A stretch of DNA of 64,000 nt from Bradyrhizobium sp. Ash2021 (lineage in GTDB: Bacteria; Pseudomonadota; Alphaproteobacteria; Rhizobiales; Xanthobacteraceae). The notes under the pieces were generated by a model. It saw nothing but the letters and a program-made list of their open reading frames with translations, searched no databases and was not told where the DNA came from. A program made the translations under genes and the position numbers. The stretch covers positions 5,810,501-5,874,500 of the forward strand of contig NZ_CP100604.1 in NCBI RefSeq assembly GCF_031202265.1, written 5' to 3'. Every line of letters begins with the position of its first letter. Positions within the stretch are counted from its first letter, which is position 1. Shown here piece by piece: positions 18,012 to 26,241 of the stretch.

Positions 18012-19268
18012 ATGACCCATTTTCTCAATGACGACATTCTTCGCGGGCTCGCCATAGCCATGTTCAGCCTACTCGTCCCAATCGGTGTGTACGTCGGCCG
18101 CTTAAATGTGCGCGCCGCTCGTCACGAGATAGTGGTCGATCTTGAAAGGTTGTTCCAGTTTGCGAAGCACGACGGCCATCCGATCATTCTGCCATCGTTC
18201 GAACTCGTAAAATACAAATACGACCCAGCTTCAAATCCAGATCGAGCCGATGTCGGGATCAGTGCCAACTCCATCCGGTATTACGTCTTTCCCGTGGCGG
18301 TCTACGTCCTACTGACGTTCTTGTGCTTTGAGTTCGCATTTTCACCGCGCGGAGCTGACAAGCTCAGCTATTACGCGCGGCCCGAGGGCTGGCAGGGTGT
18401 GGTAACCTACGCATTCCTGAGCAGCTATGTCTGGACAATACAATATCTTGTTCGGCGAATAGCAAACTTCGACCTATCCCCGATTTCATTTTTTGTCTCG
18501 TTTCTGCACGTAACGCTCGCGCTGTTCGTGAGCGCCGCCGCTGCGCAGAGCGGCATTCTGGCTCAACTCGGTTCACAATTGGAGATCGGCGCCGCCTTCG
18601 TCATCGGCTTTGTCCCCGACATGTTCTTGAGCGCACTGATCGCCAAATTTCCCTGGATTCGCCTGCGACGCGTAAGTCCGGCGAGCAAGGTACTTCAAGA
18701 GGAACTGCCTCTCGACATGATTTTGGGAATCGATCCCTTCATGAAGCTTCGCCTTGGCGAATTCGAAATAGAGGACGTGCAAAACCTGGCGACGATAAAC
18801 CCTATCCAGATCTTCGTGGAAACACCGTATGGACTCTATGAGGTTATCGACTGGGTCGCGCAGGCTCAACTTATTCTGGCGGTCGGATCTGCTCGAACCA
18901 TCGCCTTGCGAGAGATAAATGTCCGCACAATCTTCGATCTGGAGCGCTGCCTAGAGAATGCGTGGTTACGCGAACGGCTTGTGCGCATTCTTCTGGGTAC
19001 AGATCCCCAAGCAGCCGTGGCGGCTGCCAAATGGCCACCGCAGGATGGAGCGAAAGGAACTGAATGCATACTGGACCAGCAGGACCTGCTTGGCGCAGTC
19101 GTTTCCTACATTCGAGACGATCTTCACGTCAGACGCCTGCGTCAGATCTGGGATGTCATCAATAGCCGCCTGGACGACCGCTTTCATCAAGACAGCGAAA
19201 CGGACGACATTTCCCGCAAAGCTTCGTCCGAACGGCCACCGCCGGGAGAGCGGCCAAAGGCGGCGTGA
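18012..19268 (+). CDS. Membrane protein with helical C-terminal domain, function unknown
   Basis: The 418-residue protein has hydrophobic segments at about 10-27, 90-107, 130-148, 156-178 and 190-210, then a soluble half. That half contains [17 protein letters not shown] and later [20 protein letters not shown], which resemble paired helix-hairpin-helix-like units. The tail is charged and proline-rich. I do not recognise the family. A soluble cytoplasmic sensor or nucleic-acid-binding part on a membrane anchor is one reading. Confidence 0.6.
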   Translation: MTHFLNDDILRGLAIAMFSLLVPIGVYVGRLNVRAARHEIVVDLERLFQFAKHDGHPIILPSFELVKYKYDPASNPDRADVGISANSIRYYVFPVAVYVLLTFLCFEFAFSPRGADKLSYYARPEGWQGVVTYAFLSSYVWTIQYLVRRIANFDLSPISFFVSFLHVTLALFVSAAAAQSGILAQLGSQLEIGAAFVIGFVPDMFLSALIAKFPWIRLRRVSPASKVLQEELPLDMILGIDPFMKLRLGEFEIEDVQNLATINPIQIFVETPYGLYEVIDWVAQAQLILAVGSARTIALREINVRTIFDLERCLENAWLRERLVRILLGTDPQAAVAAAKWPPQDGAKGTECILDQQDLLGAVVSYIRDDLHVRRLRQIWDVINSRLDDRFHQDSETDDISRKASSERPPPGERPKAA

Positions 19269-19327
19269 CGGAACAGCTACAAAGCCCCACGCCCGGTGCG
19301 ACCCGAATGGATCGCACCGCCGTTGTC

Positions 19328-20386
19328 TCACTTCGCCCCCGCCTTTTGCGCGTATTCCCAGGAAGCCTGCGACAGCGGCACGGTGCGCTTGGCCGACTCC
19401 AGCGCCTTGGCGTTGGCGGCGGTGCCGTCGCGAATCCGGCCCGCGATACCCTGGGTGATTCCGGCAAGGCGGAACAGATTGTAGGAAAAATACCAGTTCA
19501 GATCGGGCACCGCCGTGCCGGTCACATTGCAATAGATCTGTGCGGCCTCTTCCATGCTCGGAATGTTCAGCGCCTTGAGGTCGGCATTGGCGAGACCCGG
19601 CATGGTCCATTGCATCAACAGATAGGTGAAGTCGGCCATGGGATCGCCGAGCGTCGACAATTCCCAGTCCAGCACCGCCTGAACCCGCGGTTCCCTGGCA
19701 TGGAAAATCATGTTGTCGAGGCGGTAGTCGCCATGGACGATCGACACGCGTTGCTGCGGCGGCACGGTTTTCGGCAGCCACTCGGCAAGCTTCTCGAATT
19801 CCGGAATGTGCTGGGTTTCGGAGGCGCGGTACTGCTTGGTCCAGCGATCGACCTGCCGCGCAAAATAATTGCCGGGCTTGCCGAAATCGCCGAGCCCGAT
19901 CGCCTGCGGATCGAACACGTGCAGGTGCGCGAGTGTCTCGATCTTGCTGGTGAATATCTTTCGACGATCATCCGGCGTCTGGCTCGGCAGCGTGGGATCC
20001 CAGAACACCCGGCCCTCTTCCATCGACATGATGTAGAAGGCGGAACCGATCACGCCGTCGTCGGTGCATAGCGCATAGGCCTTGGCGACCGGAAAGCCCT
20101 GCTTGCTCAAGGCGGCGATGACACGAAATTCGCGATCGACCGCGTGCGCCGACGGCAGCAGTTTGCCGAACGGCCGGCGCCGCATCACGTAGGACCTATC
20201 AGGCGTATCGAGCCGGTAGGTCGGGTTGGACTGGCCGCCCTTGAACTGCAGGACGGTCAATGGACCCTGATAGCCTTCGACGTTTTCCTTCAGCCAGCCG
20301 TCGAGGCGCATCTCATCGATGCGATGCCGCTCCTCGACCGGCCTTGTGCCCGAAAACTCTTCGTCTTTCCTGACGCCGTCCGCCAC
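19328..20386 (-). CDS. Phosphotransferase family protein (ACAD10/11-like kinase domain)
   Basis: The preferred start is GTG 20386, with GGGAG seven bases upstream; it gives 352 residues. Kinase-fold landmarks are F-K-G-G-Q-S-N-P-T-Y (nucleotide loop), catalytic I-V-H-G-D-Y-R-L-D-N-M-I-F and metal-binding V-L-D-W-E-L-S-T-L-G-D-P. Bacterial members of this aminoglycoside-phosphotransferase-like family sit beside acyl-CoA dehydrogenases and are thought to phosphorylate hydroxyacyl-CoAs; here such a dehydrogenase lies directly upstream on the same strand. Confidence 0.85.
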   Translation of the reverse strand: MADGVRKDEEFSGTRPVEERHRIDEMRLDGWLKENVEGYQGPLTVLQFKGGQSNPTYRLDTPDRSYVMRRRPFGKLLPSAHAVDREFRVIAALSKQGFPVAKAYALCTDDGVIGSAFYIMSMEEGRVFWDPTLPSQTPDDRRKIFTSKIETLAHLHVFDPQAIGLGDFGKPGNYFARQVDRWTKQYRASETQHIPEFEKLAEWLPKTVPPQQRVSIVHGDYRLDNMIFHAREPRVQAVLDWELSTLGDPMADFTYLLMQWTMPGLANADLKALNIPSMEEAAQIYCNVTGTAVPDLNWYFSYNLFRLAGITQGIAGRIRDGTAANAKALESAKRTVPLSQASWEYAQKAGAK

Positions 20387-20455
20387 GATGACGCTCCCTT
20401 GCGATTTCTTCTTGGCTAACTTTGCGGAGCGCCATCTCAAGCGTTCCCGCTAGAT

Positions 20456-20486
20456 CAGGATGACCTTTCTCCGAAAGGTCATCCTG
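20456..20486. terminator. Perfect 14-bp hairpin between dehydrogenase and phosphotransferase genes
   Basis: CAGGATGACCTTTC (20456-20469) and GAAAGGTCATCCTG (20473-20486) form a perfect stem with a 3-base loop. It follows the acyl-CoA dehydrogenase stop by 66 bases on the minus strand. No T-run adjoins it, so it may be an attenuator, an RNA-stabilising structure or a repeat rather than a true terminator. Confidence 0.55.
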
Positions 20487-20503
20487 CCCTATCGTTTTTG
20501 TTT

Positions 20504-20551
20504 GCGCATGATCTTTTCGGAAAACCGGTATCCACTTTTCCGGATCATGCG
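20504..20551. repeat. Palindromic Bradyrhizobium intergenic element
   Basis: GCGCATGATC at the left and GATCATGCG at the right form an imperfect palindrome around a CGGAAAACCGG / TTTTCCGG centre. The GCATGATCTTTTCGGAAAAC type is one of the most frequent short palindromic elements in Bradyrhizobium genomes. It touches the 3' end of the acyl-CoA dehydrogenase gene. Confidence 0.7.
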
Positions 20552-21784
20552 TTAGTGCGACGTGTTTGCATACTTCCGAAGTTCAAGTCTGGCAATGGCG
20601 CGGTTATGGACTTCGTCCGGACCATCCGCCAGCCGCATCGTGCGCATGGAGGCATAATCGCGCGCGAGGCCCGCATCGTCGGAAACGCCGGCGCCGCCAT
20701 AGGCCTGGATTGCCTGGTCGATGATCTTCAGCGCCATGTTCGGTGCGGCGACCTTGATCATGGCGATCTCGAGCTGCGCGGTCTTGTTGCCGACCTTGTC
20801 CATCATGTCGGCGGCCTTGAGGCATAGCAGGCGATTCATCTCGATATCGGTGCGGGCTTCGGCAATGCGCTGTTCCCAGATCGAATATTCGACGATCTTC
20901 CTGCCGAACGCCGAGCGCGACGACAACCGCTTCACCATCTTCTCCAGCGCCTCTTCGGCCTTGCCGATCGTACGCATGCAATGATGGATGCGGCCCGGGC
21001 CGAGCCGGCCCTGCGCGATCTCAAAGCCCCTGCCCTCGCCGAGCAGGATGTTTTCGGCGGGAACGCGGACGTTCTCGAGCAGCACCTGGGCGTGGCCATG
21101 CGGCGCATCGTCGTAGCCGAACACCGGCAGCATTTTTTCCACCTTGATGCCGGGAGTGTCGAGCGGCACCAGGATCTGCGACTGCTGCTGGTGGCGTGCG
21201 GCCTTCGGATCGGTCTTGCCCATCAGGATCGCGATCTTGCAGCGGGGATCGCCGACACCGGACGACCACCATTTGCGGCCGTTGATGACGTAATGATCGC
21301 CGTCTTTCTCGATCCGGGTCTCGATATTGGTGGCGTCCGAGGAAGCAACCGCGGGTTCCGTCATCAGGAAGGCGGAACGGATCTCGCCATCCATCAGCGG
21401 GCGCAGCCATTTGCGCTTCTGCTCCTTGGAGGCATAGCGCATGAACACTTCCATGTTGCCGGTATCGGGGGCGGAACAGTTGAACACTTCCGATGCCCAG
21501 CTGATGTGGCCCATTTCCTCGGCCAGCGGCGCGTATTCGAGATTGCTCAATCCCGCGCCGCGGAATTCGTCGTCCTCATGCGCCGACGGCGGCATGAACA
21601 TGTTCCAGAGGCCTTCGGCCTTCGCCTTCTTCTTCAGATCTTCCAGAACCGGGATCACCTTCCAGCGCGGACCTTCCTCGTCCTGCTGCTTGTAGATCGG
21701 CACCGCGGGGCGGACGTGCTTGGTCATGAACGACTGCACGCGGTTGAGCCAATCTTTCTGGCGGTCTGACATATTGAAGTCCAT
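20552..21784 (-). CDS. Acyl-CoA dehydrogenase
   Basis: From ATG 21784 (GTGAGGGAG upstream) the 410-residue protein has the FAD-dependent acyl-CoA dehydrogenase layout: an N-terminal helical domain, a middle beta domain with [16 protein letters not shown] and R-K-W-W-S-S-G, and a C-terminal helical domain with A-Y-G-G-A-G-V-S-D. The family oxidises acyl-CoA at C2-C3 and passes electrons to ETF. It resembles ACAD10/11-type enzymes, as its phosphotransferase neighbour suggests. It is divergent from a TetR regulator. Confidence 0.92.
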   Translation of the reverse strand: MDFNMSDRQKDWLNRVQSFMTKHVRPAVPIYKQQDEEGPRWKVIPVLEDLKKKAKAEGLWNMFMPPSAHEDDEFRGAGLSNLEYAPLAEEMGHISWASEVFNCSAPDTGNMEVFMRYASKEQKRKWLRPLMDGEIRSAFLMTEPAVASSDATNIETRIEKDGDHYVINGRKWWSSGVGDPRCKIAILMGKTDPKAARHQQQSQILVPLDTPGIKVEKMLPVFGYDDAPHGHAQVLLENVRVPAENILLGEGRGFEIAQGRLGPGRIHHCMRTIGKAEEALEKMVKRLSSRSAFGRKIVEYSIWEQRIAEARTDIEMNRLLCLKAADMMDKVGNKTAQLEIAMIKVAAPNMALKIIDQAIQAYGGAGVSDDAGLARDYASMRTMRLADGPDEVHNRAIARLELRKYANTSH

Positions 21785-21929
21785 GGGACGCTCCCTCACC
21801 TTTGAAATCTTTGGGCGGCACTGTCTGCCCGCCACCCCGCCGCCGCAAGATCATAGTCGTCTGCGGCGGCCGGTAGCCGGGTGAGCCAAAATGACGGCGC
21901 CGCACGAACGCGATTGACATTTCCGGCTC

Positions 21930-21960
21930 TTCAAACGATAGTTTCATACAACTGTTTGAA
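21930..21960. promoter_or_regulatory. Candidate TetR operator
   Basis: TTCAAAC (21930-21936) and GTTTGAA (21954-21960) are perfect inverted arms; inner bases AGTT/AACT also pair. The 31-bp site lies between the divergent acyl-CoA dehydrogenase and TetR genes, 28 bases before the regulator start, as expected for an autoregulated TetR repressor. Confidence 0.65.
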
Positions 21961-21987
21961 TTGCAACTCCCTGCGAGGGGGTAACCC

Positions 21988-22677
21988 ATGGCGAGTGATC
22001 ATACCCGCAATGCCATTCTTGCCGCCGCCGAACGGCTCTATGCCGATCGCGGCTTTGGCGACGTGACGCTGCGCGACATCGTGGCCGAGGCGAACGTCAA
22101 CCTCGCCGCGGTGAACTATCATTTCGGCTCCAAGGACGAACTGATCGCCGAGCTGTTCGTCACCCGCAGCCTCGCCACCAACCGCGAGCGGCTCAATGAA
22201 TTGAAGGCGGCGGAGGAAAAAGGCGGCGGCCGCGCCGGCATCGACGCCATCATGCACGCGCTGGTCGGGCCGACCCTGCGCGGCTGCCTCGGGCCCGACC
22301 GCGAAGGCTCGACCGCGGCACGCTTCATGATCCGGGCCTCGATCGAATCGGTGCCGCCGATCCGCCGCATCAAGAATCGCGAGGTCGATCATTTGCGGAA
22401 ATTCATCGCCGCGATGCGCCGCGCGATGCCGGGCCGCGACGACACCGAACTCTATTGGGGCCTGCACTTCGCGCTGGCGATGTCGCACCACACCATCCGC
22501 GAAAAAGAGCGGCTGACGAAATTGTCGGAAGGCCAGTGCGACCTCAACGACGTCCAGGCGATCGTGGACCGCGTGGTCGCGGTGTCGGTGATGGCGCTGA
22601 CGGGGGGCGGAGCGACGAGCAAGGCGTCGGCCAAGCCGTTGGCGCCGCATGGACGCCTCACCCGGCAAGACCTGTAA
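21988..22677 (+). CDS. TetR-family regulator
   Basis: The 229-residue protein has a TetR N-terminal DNA-binding domain: R-N-A-I-L-A-A-A-E-R-L-Y, G-F-G-D-V-T-L-R-D-I-V and A-A-V-N-Y-H-F-G-S-K-D-E-L. The rest is a helical ligand domain. GCGAGGGGG precedes ATG 21988. Divergent placement and the palindrome upstream suggest it represses the acyl-CoA dehydrogenase/phosphotransferase genes, with an acyl-CoA as probable ligand (inference). Confidence 0.9.
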   Translation: MASDHTRNAILAAAERLYADRGFGDVTLRDIVAEANVNLAAVNYHFGSKDELIAELFVTRSLATNRERLNELKAAEEKGGGRAGIDAIMHALVGPTLRGCLGPDREGSTAARFMIRASIESVPPIRRIKNREVDHLRKFIAAMRRAMPGRDDTELYWGLHFALAMSHHTIREKERLTKLSEGQCDLNDVQAIVDRVVAVSVMALTGGGATSKASAKPLAPHGRLTRQDL

Positions 22678-23268
22678 CCTAGGGCACGTACTCATACTCG
22701 AACTTGATTGGTGCGGGCTTGACCAATGTCCGCTTTGCCCCGGCTTGGAGCATGGAAAAGCTTCTTTCAGCGCAGAAGGCTAAAGAGGAAGCGCTCCTAT
22801 TCCTCACCTCCGGATGGTCACCCAAAAATCATACAACGACGTCGGCGGCCTGCCCTCTCGTTACATTCTTGTCCGCGCAAGCGACCGCAGATTGCCGCCA
22901 CCTCGCTCTCCCCGCGGCGCAGCGCCCGGCGCCGCTTAATACCGGTGCCACGAATTGCAGGCGAAGCCGGCCGGATCTCTTCCAAGGTATTCGCCTGGTG
23001 CAATTGCATGATCGGACCCCTTGTGGTCCCCAATGATCATGCCGGGAACTAAACCAACCATTAACGGCGAATCAGCCGCGAGACGCGGGGGCCAGAATGA
23101 ATTGCGCAGAGGGCGATCATTAATCGCAACGGCGCCGGATCGTTGAAATGACGTCACGAATCGCACGGGGACGACAAGTTCAGCTTTCTCAGGAGTGGAT
23201 CCAGCCCGTCTGAGCGGCACGGCTTAACTTCACTGACCTGCTTTGGAGGCTTATCAGCAGCGCCCTAA
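22678..23268. other. Intergenic interval, 590 bases
   Basis: No credible gene. A partial copy of the dispersed motif ATGTCCGCTTTGCCCCGG lies at about 22726-22743. The remainder shows short frames on both strands without starts, ribosome-binding sites or recognisable families. Confidence 0.4.
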
Positions 23269-23661
23269 CTACGCTTCGTCCACACCGTTGATGCTCATGG
23301 CACCCGCGCCGTAGGTCATCACGTAAAGGAAGCCGCCTGCCATCACTAAGTTCTTATAGAAGTGGATCATGTTGTTGAAGTCCCCGGCCGCCAGGTGGAC
23401 GCCAAAGCCGGTGCCTAGGCAAAAAACGACGAGCGCTGCAGCCACCCACCGAATCTTGAAACCAACTAGGATGCCCAATCCAGCGAGAAGATGGAAAACG
23501 ATAGAAATCCAAACCGCCACATCGGGAATTGGTACGTGGACGTTCGCAAAATACTTTGCCGTTCCGCTCGGATCGCGCAGCTGGAAGATGCCGTCCCAGA
23601 TGAATAGGCTAGACATCAACAAGCGCGCAAGCGGAGGCAAGTAGGCTTTCATGCCGTGCAT
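23269..23661 (-). CDS. DoxX family membrane protein
   Basis: From ATG 23661 (GGGAG nine bases upstream) the 130-residue protein has four hydrophobic segments and the DoxX landmarks L-A-R-L-L-M-S-S-L-F-I-W-D-G near the start and H-F-Y-K-N-L-V-M-A-G-G near residue 105. DoxX-type proteins are inner-membrane proteins linked to quinone or thiol redox processes, often without a defined substrate. Confidence 0.8.
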   Translation of the reverse strand: MHGMKAYLPPLARLLMSSLFIWDGIFQLRDPSGTAKYFANVHVPIPDVAVWISIVFHLLAGLGILVGFKIRWVAAALVVFCLGTGFGVHLAAGDFNNMIHFYKNLVMAGGFLYVMTYGAGAMSINGVDEA

Positions 23662-23875
23662 GGCTCGTCGCTCCCAACTTCTCGTCCGGAACGGGCATCG
23701 TATTGGCTCAAACCAGCACCGGGTAAAGGTGTTGTCCTTCGACCCGCGTCTTTTGCACTTTCGCTTTGCTATCAATAACCGACATACTCAAGCACGGTCG
23801 GAATAGCGGAAAGTGCCAAACTCAGACATTGCCCTTAGCGGCCGACGTGCTCACCGAATGGTGTTGCAGCTATAC

Positions 23876-24484
23876 TCAATAAACGAGACCAGTGCCGGGC
23901 GGTTTTTCCAGTGCCTCCGCCAACGACCGATACTCCGCGCAATCGGTGCCGCAAATCGCGGCGATACGGCTTAGATGGTACTGCGCCTGATCGCGGTTAC
24001 CCTGTTCGATCTGCCACAGGCCGTAATACTGCCAGGTCAGCACATGGTTCGGATCCGATTTCAGTGCGCGCTCGTACCAGACTTGCGCGAGCTTGTAGTC
24101 GCCGAGCTTGCGGTAGGAATAGCCGATCAGATTGGCCACATTCGGATGGTCGTCATGGCCGAGCGCCTTTAGCTGCTCGATGGCCGCGGCATAGTCGTTG
24201 CGGTCATAGATCGTCACATAGGCTTCGCGGTAACCCTTGGCAAAAACGGGGTCTTCGAAGGCAGATTGCTTGCTGGTCTTCTTGACCTTATGGGTGGCTT
24301 TGGTGCCCGACGGCTGCGGGTAAGACGAACGGGGGTAATAAGACGAGCCTTGGTCCTTCGGGTCAGGACCGCCTCCACCACCACCTCCTCCTCCAGCCCC
24401 AAAAGCTGGGGTGAACGAGGCTGGAGCATTTAGCGCCATCAGAAACGTTGCCAACGTCGTCAACCTGATTACTGATTTGATCAT
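23876..24484 (-). CDS. Secreted TPR-like protein, paralogue A
   Basis: The 202-residue precursor has a signal peptide, a nine-glycine run (about residues 30-39), a Ser/Tyr/Pro/Lys linker, and a C-terminal domain of about 125 residues with helical repeat units: D-Y-A-A-A-I-E-Q-L-K-A-L-G, L-I-G-Y-S-Y-R-K-L-G-D-Y, W-Y-E-R-A-L-K-S-D-P-N-H. It ends with K-P-P-G-T-G-L-V-Y. Two close paralogues lie at 53162-54275. GGAGG precedes ATG. Probably a periplasmic scaffold; partners unknown. Confidence 0.85.
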   Translation of the reverse strand: MIKSVIRLTTLATFLMALNAPASFTPAFGAGGGGGGGGGPDPKDQGSSYYPRSSYPQPSGTKATHKVKKTSKQSAFEDPVFAKGYREAYVTIYDRNDYAAAIEQLKALGHDDHPNVANLIGYSYRKLGDYKLAQVWYERALKSDPNHVLTWQYYGLWQIEQGNRDQAQYHLSRIAAICGTDCAEYRSLAEALEKPPGTGLVY

Positions 24485-24660
24485 TTCGTGCCTCCGGCTC
24501 TCTTATTCCGGCGATACCTCCAGCTGCACATATTAACTCCCCTTGGCTTGAAACATTCCCCTCGGAAGATTCTTGTTTCAGCAAAATCTCGAAATGGAAT
24601 CCCTATAACGCGGTTGCAGCCCAAACCGCGTTGGAGCGCGTGGTGAAACCCGAGTATCTC

Positions 24661-25146
24661 ATGATGGTGGGTGTGACAGTTACACTGTCCTTTTCTTGGA
24701 TAGCAGGTAATTGCTTGGCGCAGCCGCCTCTTGCTCCACTGGAGTTCAGAGAATTTTCCCAATCCGAAAATCAAAACTCCGCATTTAGGCCCCCCTTTGG
24801 TAGAGGCGAGGATGGGCGCGGTAGCTTGGGGCCAGTAGCCAACGCCCCGTTTCCCATCCCCGCTCCGGTCACCGGCGCCGCCGGCTGCCTAGCCTCTGGT
24901 GCCGACGATGAATCGCCCCCTACCCAAATTACACTATTATATTATTGCGCCGACTGTCGTTGCGCCCATTCTGTCGCTATCGACTCCGATCGCTGGTCCG
25001 ACGATATCCGGCTGTCTGATCTGGAACCTAAGTTTACCTGTCAGGCTTGCGGGCGCCGCGGCGCCGACGTCAGGCCGCAGTTCGAACAGGCGCCTATGGG
25101 AACGGGTGGAGAGAAAATGCCCCTGGCGGAACTCGCAATCCCGTGA
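24661..25146 (+). CDS. CxxC zinc-ribbon protein behind a signal-like N-terminus
   Basis: The C-terminal half carries Y-Y-C-A-D-C-R-C-A-H followed by D-S-D-R-W-S-D-D-I-R-L-S-D-L-E-P-K-F and F-T-C-Q-A-C-G-R-R-G-A-D-V-R-P, the two CxxC pairs of a short alphaproteobacterial zinc-ribbon family. The N-terminus from ATG 24661 looks like a signal peptide (V-T-V-T-L-S-F-S-W-I-A-G-N-C-L-A) plus a Pro-rich linker. Family members are usually short and lack a signal, so this may be a fusion or a misjudged start (TTG 24631 is an alternative). Confidence 0.55.
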   Translation: MMVGVTVTLSFSWIAGNCLAQPPLAPLEFREFSQSENQNSAFRPPFGRGEDGRGSLGPVANAPFPIPAPVTGAAGCLASGADDESPPTQITLLYYCADCRCAHSVAIDSDRWSDDIRLSDLEPKFTCQACGRRGADVRPQFEQAPMGTGGEKMPLAELAIP

Positions 25147-25276
25147 AGCCGCTTCGTGAAGGGCCCCGCGACGAAACATGGCGCGAAGCCAACGAAGCCA
25201 TTTTCCCAGCTCGGTGAAGATACCCAGAAACGAACAGGTGCTCTCATGATCCCAGATCCAACAACGGGATGCGATC

Positions 25277-25363
25277 ATGTTGGTCCTCATTCTCAACGCG
25301 ATTTATCGCCAGTTCCTTCGAGCCGCCCTTTCCGGCATCTCAAGCCAGGGGGCAAAGCGATGA
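25277..25363 (+). CDS. 28-residue hydrophobic micro-ORF
   Basis: ATG 25277 opens 28 codons starting M-L-V-L-I-L-N-A-I-Y-R-Q-F-L-R and ending in Q-G-A-K-R. Its stop overlaps the next start in ATGA (25360-25363), a sign of translational coupling. The ribosome-binding site is weak (ACGGGATG). It could be a leader for the following micro-ORF. Support is limited to overlap and hydrophobicity. Confidence 0.4.
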   Translation: MLVLILNAIYRQFLRAALSGISSQGAKR

Positions 25364-25446
25364 CCGAGGCGGTTACCGCAATCTGCATCTTTTTCAGCAT
25401 CGGCGTTTTCCTGGCTCACGCGTTCGACGCGTATCGAATGCGCTAA
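25360..25446 (+). CDS. 28-residue single-pass membrane peptide
   Basis: The product M-T-E-A-V-T-A-I-C-I-F-F-S-I-G-V-F-L-A-H then A-F-D-A-Y-R-M-R has one central hydrophobic stretch and a polar, basic end, the look of a small inner-membrane peptide. AGGGGGCAA lies seven bases upstream of ATG. I recall similar tiny peptides in Bradyrhizobium, but cannot confirm. A hairpin 30 bases downstream would end the transcript. Confidence 0.55.
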   Translation: MTEAVTAICIFFSIGVFLAHAFDAYRMR

Positions 25447-25475
25447 ATTCATGTGCGACGGTTAACGATTTGGCG

Positions 25476-25505
25476 AAAGCCCGCCAGCGTGAACCGGCGG
25501 GCTTT
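25476..25505. terminator. Hairpin after the micro-ORF pair
   Basis: AAAGCCCGCC (25476-25485) and GGCGGGCTTT (25496-25505) form a perfect 10-bp stem with a 10-base loop, 30 bases past the second micro-ORF. A and T ends on both sides make it potentially bidirectional. Confidence 0.7.
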
Positions 25506-25621
25506 GAAGCATCGAGAGCTTCCCCCGGAAGAGGTCAAGAGGGTTTGCCCACGTAGTTTCTCGGCAGGCGACTAGAGTTCGTTGTGGGTCGTTCGCGACG
25601 GGGCCGGGCAGCGACCAAGCC

Positions 25622-25655
25622 CGGCCATGTCCGCTGTGCCGCCGAAAGCGGAAGT
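25622..25655. repeat. Dispersed Bradyrhizobium-type repeat, copy 3
   Basis: ATGTCCGCTGTGCCGCCGAA followed by AGCGGAAGT is the clearest copy of the motif also at 841 and 2418; TTCCGC and GCGGAA ends are inverted. Confidence 0.55.
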
Positions 25656-25751
25656 AAATTCCCTGGCGTGACCTTCCGGAGAACTATGGACCCCACACGA
25701 CCTGCTACAATCGGTTCGTGCGCTGGCGGAAGGCTGGGATCTGGGACCAGA

Positions 25752-26147
25752 TCAGATCATCGCGATGCAATCGATCTCGATGTCGAACGGCCCGGTCCAT
25801 TCCGGGATGCAGACGAAGATGCGCGCCGGCGGATTTTCCGGGAAATAGCGCCGGTAGACCGCATTGACGGCGGCGAAGTGCTTTGCGGAGGTGCTGAACA
25901 CGTTGCACTTCATCACATTGTCGAGCGACGCGCCGGCGGCAGCGAGGCAAAGCTTCATCTGTTCGAGAACGAGTTCGGTCTGGCGTTCGATCGGCGCCGG
26001 CAGGATGTCGCCGGTCTCGGGATCAAACGGCGGCAGGCCGGAGACGAAGATCATGTTGCCGGCACGCGTCACCGGCGATCCCGGCGGCCGCCCTCACCGG
26101 TCGAGATAAGAGGAGATCGGTTCGACGCGGAGCGCTTCTCGTTTCAT
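25752..26147 (-). pseudogene. RidA/YjgF-family gene with an in-frame stop
   Basis: From ATG 26147 the product opens MKREALRVEPISSYLDR and then meets TGA at 26094-26096. The same frame goes on through V-T-R-A-G-N-M-I-F-V-S-G-L-P-P to a complete RidA-like domain ending in I-E-I-D-C-I-A-M-I. RidA proteins are enamine/imine deaminases; the key Arg (P-P-A-R-I-F-V-C) is retained. A shortened protein could start at GTG 26072 and would have 106 residues, lacking the first strand. Inactivation, recoding and sequencing error are all possible. Confidence 0.7.
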
Positions 26148-26241
26148 CGCGGGGCACCTTCGGTTGGCGGATCGACGGCGCAAGACTAATGTCATTTGCC
26201 TCGATCATGCTTCGAAGGTAGTCGAAGTGTTCCGGTCGCGG

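Noticed and set aside
20456..20486. Reading the perfect hairpin as a definite terminator
   Set aside because: No T-run follows on either strand; kept only as a candidate structure.
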